64,000 nt of DNA from Acorus gramineus (GCA_030737835.1 CM060850.1:17730739-17794738), one strand, 5' to 3'; positions 33,854-47,500 are shown, counted from the first letter of the stretch. Program-made: numbers and translations. Notes: generated by a model not told the origin, from the sequence alone.

Positions 33854-36800
33854 AGGAAATCTAATTTTTGAGTGAGCACTATTCATCATCTCCTACCTTG
33901 AGCCCTCTCTCTCCTCTCCTCCGTTTTTCTTGCTTTTGAGGCCCTTAGACCCCTCGAACCTTAAAAGTTAAAACATAGGAAGTGTAGATCGGGTCCCGAT
34001 CTACACCTCGGTGGTTTCAAATCCCTTTTCCGGCGAGATTTGCCCCTCCGTCCGCCTCTCTCTTCTCCTCTGTTTTGAGCCATCTCGGTGGTGGAGGTAG
34101 ATCCGGGCGTTGGAAACCTTTTGGGAGAGGTTTCGGTGCGCGGAGAGCAACCGGATTTCCTTTCCTCCCCTTGGTAAGCCTCTTTTCCCTCTCTTTCTTG
34201 CTTAGATGTATGCTAGGAGGGTGGAAATGGGGTTGGGAGGAGGTTGGCGGCGGTGGGTGGCCGCCGGAGGGCTGTGGGAGGCGGTCGGAGGCTGTGGTGG
34301 TGGCCGGAGGTGGGTGGAAGAGGAGCTCGGGCTGGCAGGCTTGCAGCTCGGGCTGGCAGGCTGCTGTCTCGGGCAGGGCAGCAGCGCAGGGTGGTGCAGG
34401 CGCAGTGGCTGGCGCGGGCGTGCACGCGTGCGTGCGCTCGGGCTGGCGCTGGGGGCCAGCAGGGCTGGGCGTGCGCGCTGGGCAGGCTGGCAGGGTTAGC
34501 TCGGGTAGGCTGGGAGCGGTGCACCAGTTTGCCGGTGCGCGCGCGGGCGTGCGCTCGGGGGGTGCAGGAAGATGCGTGCGGGTAGGCTAGCTGGGCTGTG
34601 CACGCTGGCAGGCCGGGCGAGCAGGCTGGGCACGCAGGCGAGCAGGGCAGGGGCGCTCGGGCATCAGGCGGGCAGTGCCCCGGGCGTGTAGGCGAGCGGT
34701 GCTCGGGTCACTCGGCGACGCGCGCAGGCAGGCAACGCGGGCAACAGCGTGGGCAGGCTGGCAGGCGCGCTGGGCGCGTGTTGCGCGTGCGTGCGCGTGG
34801 GCGCTGAGTGAGGGTCCCGGGTGCTGGGCGCAGAGCGCTGGGCGTTGGGTCGCGGGTACCGGGTGCTGGCCGAGGGTGCTGGGCGCTGGGCGTTGGGGCG
34901 CTGGGCGCTGGGCACCGCTGTGGGGCGTGCGCGCGGGGCGCTGGGCAGAGGCAGGCGTGCGCGCAGTGTGGGAGCTGGTGGTGCGCGCGGTGTGCGCGCG
35001 AGGCGGAGCTGGCGGTGCCCGCGGGGCGTGCGGCGTGCTCGTGTGGTGTGCGCGGGGAGCGCGGGGGTGCGCGAGGGCTGCTGCGGCGGGGCGCAGTGGG
35101 CGCGGTGCACCGGGTGGCTCGACTGCGGGTCCAGGGCGGCGGGCAGGGGCCCGGCGGCGCCTGGGCGCGCGGGCTGAGGCGCGGCGGCGCACCCGAGGGG
35201 TCGGGTGGCCGTGCGGGTGGTTGTCGGTGGTGCGGGAGTGAGCGGAGTGCTCGGGCTAGCGTGCGTACGTGCCGTATGTACGTTTGCCCGAGTATGGGGT
35301 ATTTTTAGAGTATGTTTAATGTATTTTTGGGTATTTTGGGGTAATTGTGGATTTTACTCACCGTATAAATGCCTGTCTTGCAGATCTTGATGGACGGTCG
35401 CGCGACGACCCGGATTTCGGTGAGTGGGACAATCCAACCCAGTAGAGAGGTGTTACACACACTTGGGCGTATACCGACCTCTCCTGGGGCACCATGGATG
35501 AATATTGGCATGTTGTAATTTGTATATCATGCGAGCATGATTTAATTGTAGAATGCATGTTACCCTAGACTTTGCATGTTAGGGACTTGCACCCTTAGGA
35601 TATGTGTATGAGCCGTGCACCATGTCCCCTGTTTCCATGCTAGGAAGCCCGACCGATGCATGTGCCCTACTAGTTTATTTATTAAATTAAATGCTAGTAA
35701 ATGTTAAATTGCATGTTATAGTGAATATTATAGGGGACGGGCCTTGCGAGGACAGCGGTGAGACCCGGGTTAGGGTACACCGTGTTCCTTGTTTGGTTGT
35801 CGGGGTGTCCTATAACGGGAACTCACGCTGCCCTCCCGAGTTTCTTTCCCCCAATGATATTCCACCCTTGTTATAACCTTATGCATGTTCCCCGCATCGT
35901 AGTTATGCGCCCCGGTGGGTTCTGAGGAATTCAGAACATTAGTGTTGTTATGATGTGCTGTCTGCGGATCCGAGTGGATCATATGCGATGGATAGGCTGT
36001 TCTGTTCCCTTCGTTGGATCCGTGTAGAGACTACCTCAGCGTTAGACAGGTTGTCCCGTGCAGGGGCTCCCAGTAGTAGGCGCCTCCTGATTTGGTAGAA
36101 GGACTGTGCTGAACATGGGAGTGGCCAAACGACCTACGGAGTGAGGAGAGACTATCGGTGGACCAAGGGTGACCAACAGCCTAGTCAGTCCCAAGAGCCT
36201 AGGTCACCTGTTGAGGGTGAGGGTGAGGGTATGGTGGGCCGGCGATGTGGCGACCCACTGGATTGTAAGTCCCAATATCCTTGGTCACCCCTTGAGGGTG
36301 AGGGTGAGGGTGTAGCGGGTTGGCTGAAGCGACCCGCTGGTTTTGTGCAGTTAGTCCCAATATCCTTGGTCACCCATTGAGGGTGAGGGTGAGGGTGTAG
36401 TGGGTTGGCGGTAGCGACCCACTAGGTTGCGGAATTGTTGTTATTTGTGGCTATGGTAATGAGGTTGTGGATTATAAAGATTATCTGGTTGTGGTCAATA
36501 TTGTCTGTGATGCATGGGTTGTGCCGTTCACTGAGCGTGTGGCTCACCCCTCGCATAATATTTTTCTTCAGTGTCATCTGAGTCGGATCTGGAGGAGGAG
36601 CTCCCCGACGGACTTCATCAGTAGCGGAGTAGCGCCACGTCCCGCGAGTATCAGAGGCTATCAGCATCCCTTGTGCCCGTATGTATTATTTTCCGTGCTT
36701 GGGCACGCGTTTGTGTTGTATTTGGATGTCTTTGTATGTATATTGGCTCTCACAGGACATGTGATTATGTATAGAGTCTGTAGTATGTTTTGATTACAGA

Positions 36801-36966
36801 TTCAGTCTTTAGCTTCCGCATTTGGTGTATATATCATGTCAGCCCTGCTTTTGTTGTATGTGTGTCGTTCTGGTTGATTGTGTATGATATATTATTGACC
36901 TCCTGTGTAGATTCTGATATTTTATATACACTTGCCGCGCGTCTCGGGGACGCCCGGGGCGTGACA
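33838..36966 (+). repeat. 3' LTR (copy C) of the pol-deleted Gypsy element, 5'-truncated
   Basis: It begins abruptly at CTTGCTATATAAAGG, equivalent to 29404 of the 5' LTR, and ends GCGTGACA. Parts: TATA box 33845-33855, donor at 34174, microexon 35384-35419, three hairpin/G-run units, acceptor block 36529-36571. By eye it differs from the 5' LTR at few positions, plus small indels such as one near 36130. Confidence 0.9.
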
Positions 36967-36971
36967 GGAGA
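36967..36971. repeat. Target-site duplication GGAGA, right
   Basis: It is identical to 29172-29176 and marks the right edge of the Gypsy element. Confidence 0.9.
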
Positions 36972-39900
36972 TGATTGTCTCAATCGATTGTTTGGGGAAG
37001 AAGGTTAATGGATTAAGGTGTGGGTTTGATTGATTTTAAATAGATGATGTTTTTACTAGATTTTAATGGATCTCGAAGGATTTCTTAAGATCAAACTAGA
37101 TTGATTGGTTTTGGGATTTAAGGGTTATTTTCGGGTTGATTGTATACCTGATCATTAAATCGTGGTTTTGACTATGATAGAGTCGTTTCTGGGAAAATTG
37201 TATTTCACAAACAGAAATAGGTTTCGCAAATATCTTTTCAACGAATCATGAATCGTCCAATTCAGAGTTACGGGTAGAAAGTTATGATTTTTCAAAGATT
37301 TCTATGCAGTTTCTTAGAATTTAAATATTTTGCTTTATGACCAAGTTTGATGAATTTTAGAGATTTAAGAGATCCCAAATGGATGTTTAATGAGTATAAT
37401 TTGATTTGTGGGTTTTGATGATTTTATTGATCTTGGTGACTCAAATTGGATCTTAAATCAATTAATTTGGTTTAGTGGGATCAATGAATATTAATTGAAT
37501 ATTATTGTTATTTGGATGTAAATTGATTGGATTGAGTTATTTCAATCATTGGAATTATAGTTAAGCCTTATTGGATTTGTCTAAATATTGATTCGAGGAT
37601 TGATCAATTATGTGAGCCTTATGAATTAAATGGATACTGATTATCCGATCATTGTGAGTATATGAATACTTTAATAATTATTTGGAATTGGGATTTTTGT
37701 TAGGCCTTTAAGGTGAGTTGCGGATTGTAGGTCTATTTGGTACGGGCTCTTGGGATTATTGGGCTGAGTGTTGTTGTAAGTTGTTTGTCAGTTGTTTGTC
37801 ATGATTGAATGATTTTCTTATTTATTGATTGCATAATTGTTATGCTAGGTTATCCACGTGCGAGTGTGTAGCGTTCATGCACGTGCATCGGTTTGTATTG
37901 CGTGGACTGGAGGTGAGTGGACTTGAGTTTCATATGTAGTTTCAAAAGAATATATTATGTATTCATGCTAGGACCATCTATTTTGTGGAATATAACTGCT
38001 AGTTTCGAAATAAAAAATATGAGCATGCCTTTTATTGAGATATTTATCATCTATTGATTGGTGTGTTGAGATTTTTGCATGCTCTATTCTTTTGTGAATT
38101 TTGAAGATATGATAGGTTATCAATGCATCCATTTTCGTCTAGGTGGCTCAGTCTTGGTGGCCAACGTCTAGGTGGGCGTACGTCTACGTGGCCAGGTCCG
38201 AGAACGTAGGACCCAAGTCTTTGTGGCTATGTCTACGTGGCCATGCCTGTGAAAGGCCCGCGAGCTTGGTGCTACGAAAACGGACATGCGTGTTCGTAGT
38301 GTTGCATGCATCATGTTGGATAGGATTTGTGTGCGTGTGTATATATATTATTGCATGTCTTGGTGGCCTTGTTGTATATTTATTTTCTTGATATATTACG
38401 TGTCTGTGTAGACATATTACGATATTGATATTTTGAATATAAATGTACTAACGGGATGATGATGGTCCATTCACTGAGCGTGTTGTAGCTCACCCCTCTC
38501 TTCCCAACCTTTCAGATTAGCTGTTGATGGTTGTCGATCTCGTTAAGGCGTTGGAGGTTGAAGCTCGTATTTTATTTCCGGAGCACTAGACTTGTGTAAA
38601 AGGTGTTGGTCATTTCTTTGGCATGTAGAGGACCCATATGTATGATAGTGTGGATATATCTAAATTAAGTTTGTTTTTTATGTATATTGAATTTACGTTG
38701 GATTTTAGCATTGACGATATACGTATAATTATGGTGATGTATTCGTATGTTCTCTGGATGAAAATATATATATATATATATATATATAGAACTCTGAGAT
38801 TCGAGGAATTTAGTTAACGCACCCGGATTTCACGCTTCAAAACGGAGTCGTGGATTTGGGGGCGCTACATCGCACATCCCATCCGAAGAGATCTGCAAGG
38901 TAAGGGCATCAAATTTGGTGAGTAACATCACAATTTAACACTTAGAAATCACTAGCAATACCAAAGACTTAGACATGCACGCATACGGGCTCGCACGCAT
39001 GCAATCACGCGCGTACGCACGCATACCCGAGTGCCCCAGCACCTACTCGAGACCCTGGGCAGCCCCACGCATGCCCCAGCACGCGCACGCACGCACGCGC
39101 GCGCGCGCAGGCGCCCAGACACATGCCCAGGCGCACTGCCCCGCGCGCGCTCGCGTGCGCGCCGGCCTGCGCCTGCCAGTGCCCCTCTACGCGCGCGCCT
39201 AGCCATCCTTAACCCTCTTTTAACCCCTCCCCCACACTTCTCACTCACCCTAAACCAATTACCTACCATGCATGACTTTCCTACCACCCCTAAGCCATGA
39301 AAAACCAAGAAAAGAAGGGGAAGAGCTCACCTTGGGAGGGGGAATGAAAGGGGGAGATTCGGGGGCCCTCGATGCACCCACGACCACCTCAACCACCACC
39401 ACCACTACCACCACCTCCAAAGCCCTCCCAGCCTCCTTTGGCTGCAAAACGGGGGGGGGAAGGTCATGAAAAGGGAGCTAGAGAGAGGAGGATCAACAAC
39501 AACAACAACACTTACACAAACTTGCTCTTCCTCCTTCACCTTCTCCTTCTCTTCTCTTTGAGGTTTTAATACAAACACATGGGGGGGTTGAAAGAGAGGA
39601 AGAGAGACCCCCAAAAAAATCCACGTGAGAGTGAGAGGGGAAGAGAGAGAGAGAGATATTTTCCACTTGGGGGGGGGGGGTGAGAACAAGATTGGGTGAG
39701 GGGGGTAAACCTAAGCCTATTCTCACCCTCTAACAACCAAATAACCAAGTGGTTGCTTCACCACTAAGCAAAAAGGGGGTAAGGTTACCCAAGGTCACCC
39801 CATTCACCAAAATATCTCACACTATTTGACTAATCAAACCAGGAACTCTCAAAAACCCGGATACGATTCAGAACTGCATATTTTTCCAAACGTTACCGGA

Positions 39901-40104
39901 ATTCGATGAAATTTTTATGGGTAGTACTAAACGGTACCAGGACCCATAATATGCAGTCAGATTTTCAATCAGAGTACTCTAACTCCCGCAGGTGGTTAAA
40001 AGCCAAAATTTTAGCGGCTCCGATCGAAAAAACAAAAAGGCCCTGAATGACCCAGAAGTGACCAAGGCTTAACCGAAATGGCTCCAAATGACACAGGCAT
40101 AACA

Positions 40105-42738
40105 TTCTCTCCCCCTTAGGAAATTTAGTCCTCGAAATTTAAGGAAACCCAAAGGGAAGACCGAATATAGCAAGTATCTCGCATAGACCTTTTGCTCCCT
40201 AGTGGTCCATGCACCAGACTGGCGCTACCGACACACTGTAATCAAAGGAACGGTCTTAGCGTGGAGCCTCTTCTCATGTTTGTCCTTGACCTCGATCCAC
40301 TGCTCCATGAACGACAAATCCAGCTCGAGAATGAGACAGTCAAACTGAATGACTGAGCAGGATCGTGGACATAACGCCTCAGCCACGAGACAAGGACAGC
40401 GTCGTGGGCATGAGCTAGCTGTGGGGGAAAGGCTACATGACAAGCCACCTCCCCAATCCACTCAATGACGAAAAACAGTCCCATTGAAGAGCCAACTCAG
40501 CTTGCCCCGAACGTCGAAACAGAGGGTGCCCTTAAACCAGGACACCTCCACGAAAACATGGTCGCCAAACCCAAAGGTAAGCTCCTGGCGATGATGACCT
40601 GCGTAGCCCTTCTATCGGTTCTGGGAGGTGCAGATGCACACACGAACCAACCTGGCCACCGCAAGGTCAAACAACTAACTTATGGCCCCTCCAACTGGCG
40701 CTCCTCAACCGTCCCAACACAAGGGAGGTATAAAACTGCGCCTGTAGAGTGCCTCTCACAGATCCATCTGGATGCTCGAATGGCAGTCGTCTTGCAGGCA
40801 TACCCCAACAAATGGGTGGTGCCTCACCCAACTACCCTCATCATTGAGCACGCAGGCACTTAGCATGTCCTCCAAGGTCTGAATCGTCCTCTTTGTCTGG
40901 TTGTCCATCGGCGATGAAACGCTATACTTAAATGGAGGCTCGCGCCAAAGCCTGCCAAGGCTGCGCCACAACCTCAAAGTAACCCTCGCGTCTCAACCAA
41001 AAATAGCGCCGACTGGAGTGCCATGAAGACGAACAATCGCGAAGGTGAAAACCCACGTCAAGGCGTCCAGAGACTCAATCAGTCGGATTAGGGAGGGAAG
41101 CGCGGACTTAGTCAGTCGGTCAATGATCACCTAGACGGCGTCGTGACCCGAATGTGACATTAGCGAGTCCGCAACAATCCCTGATAACCCACTCCCATGT
41201 CCACTGAGGAATCTCAATGAAGACTACCTCAAAGTAGTCCACGGAAGCCCAATAAAACTTTTGAGATCCATGAAGGCATTCGGTGCATTCGTCAACCCCG
41301 ACGGCAATACTTAAAACTCGTAGTGCCTGAACGGTCTTGAAAGGCCATGTATAGGATGTTCAACTCCCGGATCTCTGACTTGTGGTACCCTTGTGCGAAG
41401 ATTGATCTAACAGAAGACACTCGCTCCCAGAGCTGGTCAAATAGATCATCAATTCACAGCAAGGGGGTACCTGATCTTCAATCCTCACGGGAAGATCAAA
41501 ACAACACCTCGAACAATTAAGTCCAGATTCTGCTCCTCGAGCATGGCTGGCGCTCATGATGACACTTACACGCTTGGTAAGCCGCTCAACCGCACTTAAT
41601 CCACAAGACACGCAATAAGGGGGGGTCGTCGAACCTCGACAATGCCTATGCGACGTCATCTATCTGATAAGGCGGTTGAGTCCCATCATGAACGTTAGCA
41701 TCGCGTCTCCTCGTTTACGACCCATGTGGGGCAAAACACGACAGTATCCACAACTGTGCTTCACATGCCGCCAGAGATAGGTCGCTCATCTATAACCATT
41801 GGAACTCCAGCATCCTGCACTCCATGGGCAGATTCATCACAGGGAGTCCACGCTCTCGACATCATCCAGTAGCACTCTCCCGGTGTGGCCTCTACCTGGT
41901 AGCCTCCCAAGCCCATTATCTTTGCCATATGGGCGCACCAACAAGCATAGTATCTGGGAGCACCTCACAGGGCTCTGGCCTCAACCGGGCAGCTACAACG
42001 CACAATGATATATCGAAGCGACTTCAGATGCCACTATGGAACCCAGTCCACAAGCAATCGCCCACCAAGCTGCAATAGGATGCACCCAATCCCGATCGTA
42101 TGCATCACCACTCGCTACAGCACCTTCCAAGTGAGAGGAAAAATCCATCATCAATTTGATGCTTCTAAGGTATTCCTTGACTGGGAAAAGAACCTTGGCA
42201 GGGCACTATGAGGGCCTGATATAGGATATCCCGACAACCAAACAAGGAACACGGAGTACCCTAGCCCGGGTCTCAACAATGACCCCGCAAAGCCCCTAAT
42301 CCTGAGTAGGAAGGCTGGAAGAAGACATCATCTCTTAATGAGCAATATGCCACATCCTCAAAACTTGAAACTGGCGCCGCACGCGAACTCCATGGTTACC
42401 AGCAATACCGATGCACGGGAAAGAAGCTCCATTTTTGAGACGCAATCCATACCTTAGAAATTGCGACCAATTCATCACTATCACACTACTAGGCTAGAAT
42501 CTCCTACCCAAGCCTTAATCCCACCACAAGGGATCCAACAACTGACCCTATTCAGTCAACCCAGTCGACAACTTAAGGGTGGGTCCAGGGGGTCACGTCC
42601 ACGTCAACGGATGCGAGGAGGCATGTCAGCAACCTAAGATAACTTCTAAAACAAGAGTACTTGGATGACAATCCTACGACTCATCATCTATACAACTAGA
42701 CTTAGGCTCTGACAGGACCAGGCTCTGATACCAACTTT
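40105..42738 (-). pseudogene. Gypsy chromovirus internal region, heavily decayed
   Basis: Read right to left on the minus strand. The primer site is at 42722-42733 and a degraded gag start follows. LTR-like DNA lies at about 42130-42300, then RT remnants (IDDLFDQL near 41430, and a block resembling YEF.VLP.GLTNAP with FMDL at about 41250-41340). Integrase remnants include VIIDRLTKSA near 41110 and [13 protein letters not shown] near 40880. A C-terminal LRRYVHDPAQ-like block follows at about 40380, and a chromodomain relic (LDLSFMEQWIE, EKRLHAKTV) at about 40230-40330. The purine tract is at 40105-40117. Every frame is broken, and RNase H appears to be missing between RT and integrase. Confidence 0.8.
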
Positions 42739-44582
42739 TGTCACGCCCCAGGGTGGCCGTCCCCGAGACGTGGCAATAATAAAATATCAGCTATCAATAC
42801 CTGAGGTCAATAAAGACTCCAACAACAACACACAAGGTGGCAAAGCAAGGATAATGATAACTGACTGAAAAGCAGAAGCATAATATATAAACAATGTCTG
42901 TAAACCAAAAACATTATTACAGACTCGAATACACAATCACTGTCCTGTGAGAGCCAAGTCTAGACCAAAGAAAATACAACCTGTGCCACATGCACGATTT
43001 ACAATACATACAATGACTCTAGGACTGCTGACAGCCTCGCACTCGCCACCCGCCGGAAGAACGCTCCACGCCCATAAGACCATGCCACAGGAAAGCTCCA
43101 GCTCCACGCCCAACACTGCCCCTGAAAAGAAACAGTATGCAAGGGGTGAGCTACAAGCTCAGTGAGTGGCTGGAAACCAATCACCATACAACAGTTCAAT
43201 ACATAAACAATTTCTTTTCAAGGTAAACATGGGTGGAAACCCATGGATAACAGGGTCACGTGGCGGCGCGACCAACCTCACCCTCACCCTCACTCCCGGA
43301 GGGAGACTCTTGGGACTTTTGGGGAGAGACCATACCGTTGGTCGAGGAGACCCGGGATTACTTGTCACGCCCCAGGGCGGCCGTCCCCGAGACGTGGCAA
43401 TAATAAAATATCAGCTATCAATACCTGAGGTCAATAAAGACTCCAACAACAACACACAAGGTGGCAAAGCAAGGATAATGATAACTGACTGAAAAGTGGA
43501 AGCATAATATATAAAAAATGTCTATAAACCAAAAACATTATTACAGACTTCAATACACAATCACTGTCCTATGAGAGCCAAGTCTAGACCAAAGAAAATA
43601 CAACTTGTGCCACATGCACTATTTACAATACATACAATGACTCTAGGACCGCTGACAGCCTCGCACTCGCCACCCGCCGGAAGAACGCTCCACTCCCATA
43701 TGACCACACCACAGGAAAGCTCCAGCTCCACGCCCAACACTGCCCCTGAAAAGAAATAGTATGCGAGGGGTGAGCTACAAGCTCAGTGAGTGGCTGGAAA
43801 CCAATCACCATACAACAGTTCAATACATAAACAATTCCCTTTCAAGGTAAACATGGGTGGAAACCCATGGATAACAGGGTCACGCGGTGGCGTGACCAAC
43901 CTCACCCTCACCCCCGGAGGGAGACTCTTGGGACTTTTGGGGAGAGACCATACCGTTGGTCGAGGAGACCCGGGATTACTGGTCCACACAACATTACTAG
44001 ATCACCAACCTCACCCTCACTCCCGGAGGGAGACTCTTGGGACTTTTGGGGAGAGACCATACCGTTGGTCGAGGAGACCCGGGACTACTGGTCTACGCAA
44101 CACTACTGGATCATCTACATCGAGGTAACTATCCAACGATGTCTTTGAACATCAGTACGAGATCGGACCCAACAACTATGGGAACGGACGAACAACGAAT
44201 GGGTCACGAGGCGACATGTCTTCACCTCATCCTCACCCTCACTCCCGGAGGGAGACTCTTGGGACTTTTGGAAGAGACTTAGACTGCTCTACACCCTTGG
44301 TCCACCGGTAGCCCTTTCCCCCGCGTAGCCTCTACCTGGTATACTCCCACGATTAGTACCTTCCGAACGCATCGGTGGTACCTACGGATGGGAGCCCTCT
44401 GTCAGGACATCTTTCCCAACGCCGGGGAGTTCCTACATCGGATCCAACGAAGGGGAGAACGATTCCACGCTCGCAATATCATTCGTTAGCCCTCTCCCGG
44501 GTAGCCTCTACCTGGTACACTCCCACGATCAGTACGCTCCCGAACGCATCGGTGGTACCTACGGATGGGAGCCCTTTGTCAG
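42739..44582 (-). repeat. Two partial minus-strand Gypsy LTRs, head to tail
   Basis: The first starts TGTCACGCC at 42739, next to the primer site, so it is the 5' LTR of the minus-strand element. It stops at CCCGGGATTACT (43362), where a second copy starts TGTCACGCC at 43363 and runs to about 44582. Both carry the reversed acceptor block (43122-43164 and 43746-43788) and CTCACCCTCACC units. The join at 44582/44583 is a rearrangement point with plus-strand LTR DNA. Confidence 0.78.
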
Positions 44583-47500
44583 GAATATATGTGTCCTGGT
44601 GCCATTCCAAGCCACTCACAAAAATTTCATCGAATTCCGGTAATTTCGGTAACATTTCAGAATTTCATAGTTCCGAAGCGTATCCGGGTTTTGACCGAGC
44701 GAGAAGTCATTGGGAGACTTGATGTTATATATGTGTCACTTTTTGGCCTTCTGGTAACCATTGGAGCATTCTGGCAGTTTTTTAGTTTTTTCGTTTTTCG
44801 ATCGGAACCGCTAAAATTTTGGACTGTTAGCTATCATCCTGAGTTTGAGGACTCCGATTGAAAATCTAACTGCATATTATGTGTCCTGGTGCCATTCCAA
44901 GCCACTCACGAAAATTTCACCAATTCCGATAACGTTTCAGAATTTCACAGTTCTGAAGCGTATCCGGGTTTTGACCGAGCGAGAAGTCATTGGGAGACTT
45001 GACTTGATCAAGGTGGGCCCATGACTTGGTCAAATAGATTTGGATTTTAGTGTGTTTGGGTTGACTAGGGTCAAACCTCACTTAAACCTAATCTAATCCA
45101 AGCCTAAACCTAATTAATTAGCCCTAAGTGAGCGGAGTGAGTGTGTGTGGTGTGGGTGTGACCATAACAAAATCCTACGACTACAACTTCCCTCCTATTC
45201 ATCATCTTCTCCAAAATTTCTCTCTCTCTCCCTCTCTTTAAACCCCCCATATGATCTAGTAGGAGGTCTTGAAACCAAAAACCCTAAGAAGAGAAAAGAT
45301 AGGTGAGCTCCCGATCTACCTTCCGGTGGTCTCGGATTCGAGTTCCCACATGTGTGACCCCTTCTCTTACCCTCTTTTCTCCTCTGATTTCAGCCACTTT
45401 GAGGGCTGAAGGAGATCTTGGTGGTGGTGGTCCTTGAGGTGGTGTTTCGGTGCGCGAAGAGCACCCGTTCTTCCTCCCCTTCTCTTCCTCTCCTAGGGTA
45501 AGCTTTCTTTCCTTCCTTTTCTTGTTTAGATGTATGTTAGGGGGTGTTTTTGGGTATGTATGGCTTCCATGGTGGTTTTGGTGGCCGTCGGTGGCGGTTG
45601 GTGGCTGTTGGTGGCCATTGGTGGCCGTCGGGGAGGTGGTAGGGTTGTCCCGGGTAGGCTGGCAGCGCAGGCAGCACAGGCAGGCGGGCTGGCAGGCAGG
45701 GCGGGCAGAGCAGGCTGGCAGGGAATGCGTGCGTGCGCGCGGGCATGAGCGCGAGCGTGCGCGCCGGTGGAGCAGGAGTGTGCGGGTGCTGGGCGCTGGG
45801 AGCCGTGCAGGGGCGTGAGCGCGGGGTGCTGCGCAGCGGCGCAGTGCGTGCTGTGCGCGTGGGGCCACGTGCGGGTGCTGCGCGGAGGGGGCCGTGAGGG
45901 GGCGTGCGCGCGGAGCGCTGCACAGAGGCGCAGTGCGTGCTGTGCGCGCGCGGTGAAGCGAGCGGGTGGTGCGCACGTGGTGCGCGCGGGGTGCTGTGCT
46001 GGGGTGCAGGGCGTGCGGGTGTGCGCGCGAGTTGCTGCGCTAGGGCGCATTGAGCGCGCGGTGCACCCGGGGGGCTCGACGGTGTGTCCTGGCATGCGGG
46101 CAGGGGCTCGACCGTGCGTCTGGGCGCGCGGGCTGGGGCACGGCTGTGCGCCTGGGTTGGGTGGCCGTGCGTACGGCTGCCCGGGGGTTCGGGAGTGAGT
46201 CGGGGTGCTCGGACTCGCGTGCGTACAGAACGTATGTACGCTTGTCCGAGTGTTGGGTATTTTAGTGTATTTTTGTATATATTTGTGTATTTTACTCACC
46301 GAGTTGATTACCTTGTCTTGCAGATCTTGACGGACGGTCACTCGACGACCCGGGTATTGGTGAGTGGTACAATCCAACCCAGTAGGGAGGAGCTATATGC
46401 ACTTGGGCGTGTACCGTCCTCCCCTGCGGCACCGTGGTTTAATATTAACTTGTTTAATTGTAATCTATGCAAGCATGATTAATATGTAGTATGCATGCTA
46501 CCCTAGACTTTGTATGTTAGGGACTTGCACCCTTAGGATATGTGTAAGAGCCATGCATCCTGTCACCCTGTTCTCATGCTAGGAAGCCTCGACCTATGCA
46601 TGTGGCCTACTAGTTTAATTTATTAAATTAAATGCGAACTTATGGTATTTTAGCATGCCTTAGGGAATATTAAGGGGCCTTGCGAGGTCAGCATTGAGAC
46701 CCGGACTAGGGTACTCCGTGTTCCTTGTTTGGTTGTCGGGATATCCTATGTCGGGACCTCATGGTGCCTCCCAAGGTTTCTTTTCCCGATAATATTATAA
46801 TACATGTCTCCCCGCATCTTAGTTATGCACCCTGGAGGAATTCTGAAGAATTTATGACATTTATAAGTTGAGATCGGTGTCGGCGGATCCGAGTGGATCG
46901 TATGCGTATGGATAGGCTGTTTCTTTCCCTTCGTTGGATCCGTATAGAGACTGCCCCAGCGTTAGAAAGGCCGTCCCGTAAAAGTGCTCCCATCAGTAGG
47001 CACCTCCTGATTTGGATTCGGACTGTGCTGAAGTGTGGGAGAAGGCCAAGCGGCCTACGGAGTGGAGGAGAGACTATCGGTGGACCAAGGGTGATTAACA
47101 GCTTAGTAAGTCCCAATATCCTATGTCACCTATTGAGGGGTGAGGGTGAGGGTGTGGTGGGTCAACGATGTAGCGACCCACTGGATTGTGTAGTTCCTGC
47201 CACTTTGAGGCTTGATTAATTATTTGTGGTTAATATAAATTGTGATGCATGGGTTGTGCTATTCACTGAGCGTGTGGCTCACCCCTCGCATATTTATTTT
47301 CTCCAGTTATCACTGAGTCGGACCTGAAGGAGGAGCTCCCCGAGAGACTTCATCAGTAGCGGAGCAGCGCCACGTCCCGCGAGTGTTAGAGGCCATCAGC
47401 ATCCTTTCTTTTGATTGTATGTATTATATTTCCGTGCTTGGGCACTCGTTTGTATTATATTTGGATGTATTCGTGTATATTGGCTCTCACAGGACAGTTG

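Larger units (their letters stand above)
29177..36966 (+). mobile_element. Young Gypsy (Tekay/Del-type) element with pol deleted
   Basis: It is bounded by LTR starts and ends (TGTTATATATG ... GCGTGACA) and by the duplication GGAGA. Order: 5' LTR (29177-32584), primer site (32591-32602), gag to 33835, then a direct junction into the 3' LTR just before its TATA box (33838-36966). Protease, RT, RNase H, integrase, the purine tract and about the first 230 bp of the 3' LTR are missing. The two LTRs are nearly identical over most of their shared length, so insertion is recent. The element is non-autonomous. Confidence 0.9.
28594..38869 (+). mobile_element. Solo LTR of a third family, interrupted by a Gypsy insertion
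   Basis: It starts TGTAACGTCTC at 28594 and ends GGGCGCTACA at 38869. It is flanked by TCGCA on both sides (28589-28593 and 38870-38874), a perfect 5-bp target-site duplication. Without the nested element it is about 2.48 kb. No internal coding region is present, so it is a solo LTR. It has a TATA-like CTTTATATAAC near 29020, a block with repeated CTACGTGGCCA-like units at about 38150-38240, the shared acceptor block (38471-38515) and a TA repeat at about 38766-38788. Orientation is inferred from the TATA-like and acceptor signals. Confidence 0.85.
27626..40104 (-). repeat. Minus-strand Gypsy LTR (second family), interrupted by nested elements
   Basis: It starts TGTCACGCCCCAACTACC at 27626 and ends GGCATAACA at 40104; its two parts, 27626-28593 and 38875-40104, sum to about 2.2 kb. 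The break holds a solo LTR flanked by TCGCA copies. On the minus strand a purine tract (40105-40117) directly precedes it, so it is a 3' LTR. Much of 38950-40090 is low-complexity: CGCACGCACG, ACC repeats near 39400 and several poly-G runs. Confidence 0.8.

Noticed and set aside
40465-40863. Plus-strand open frame of 132 codons
   Set aside because: It is the antisense shadow of the minus-strand pol relic (integrase and C-terminal remnants).
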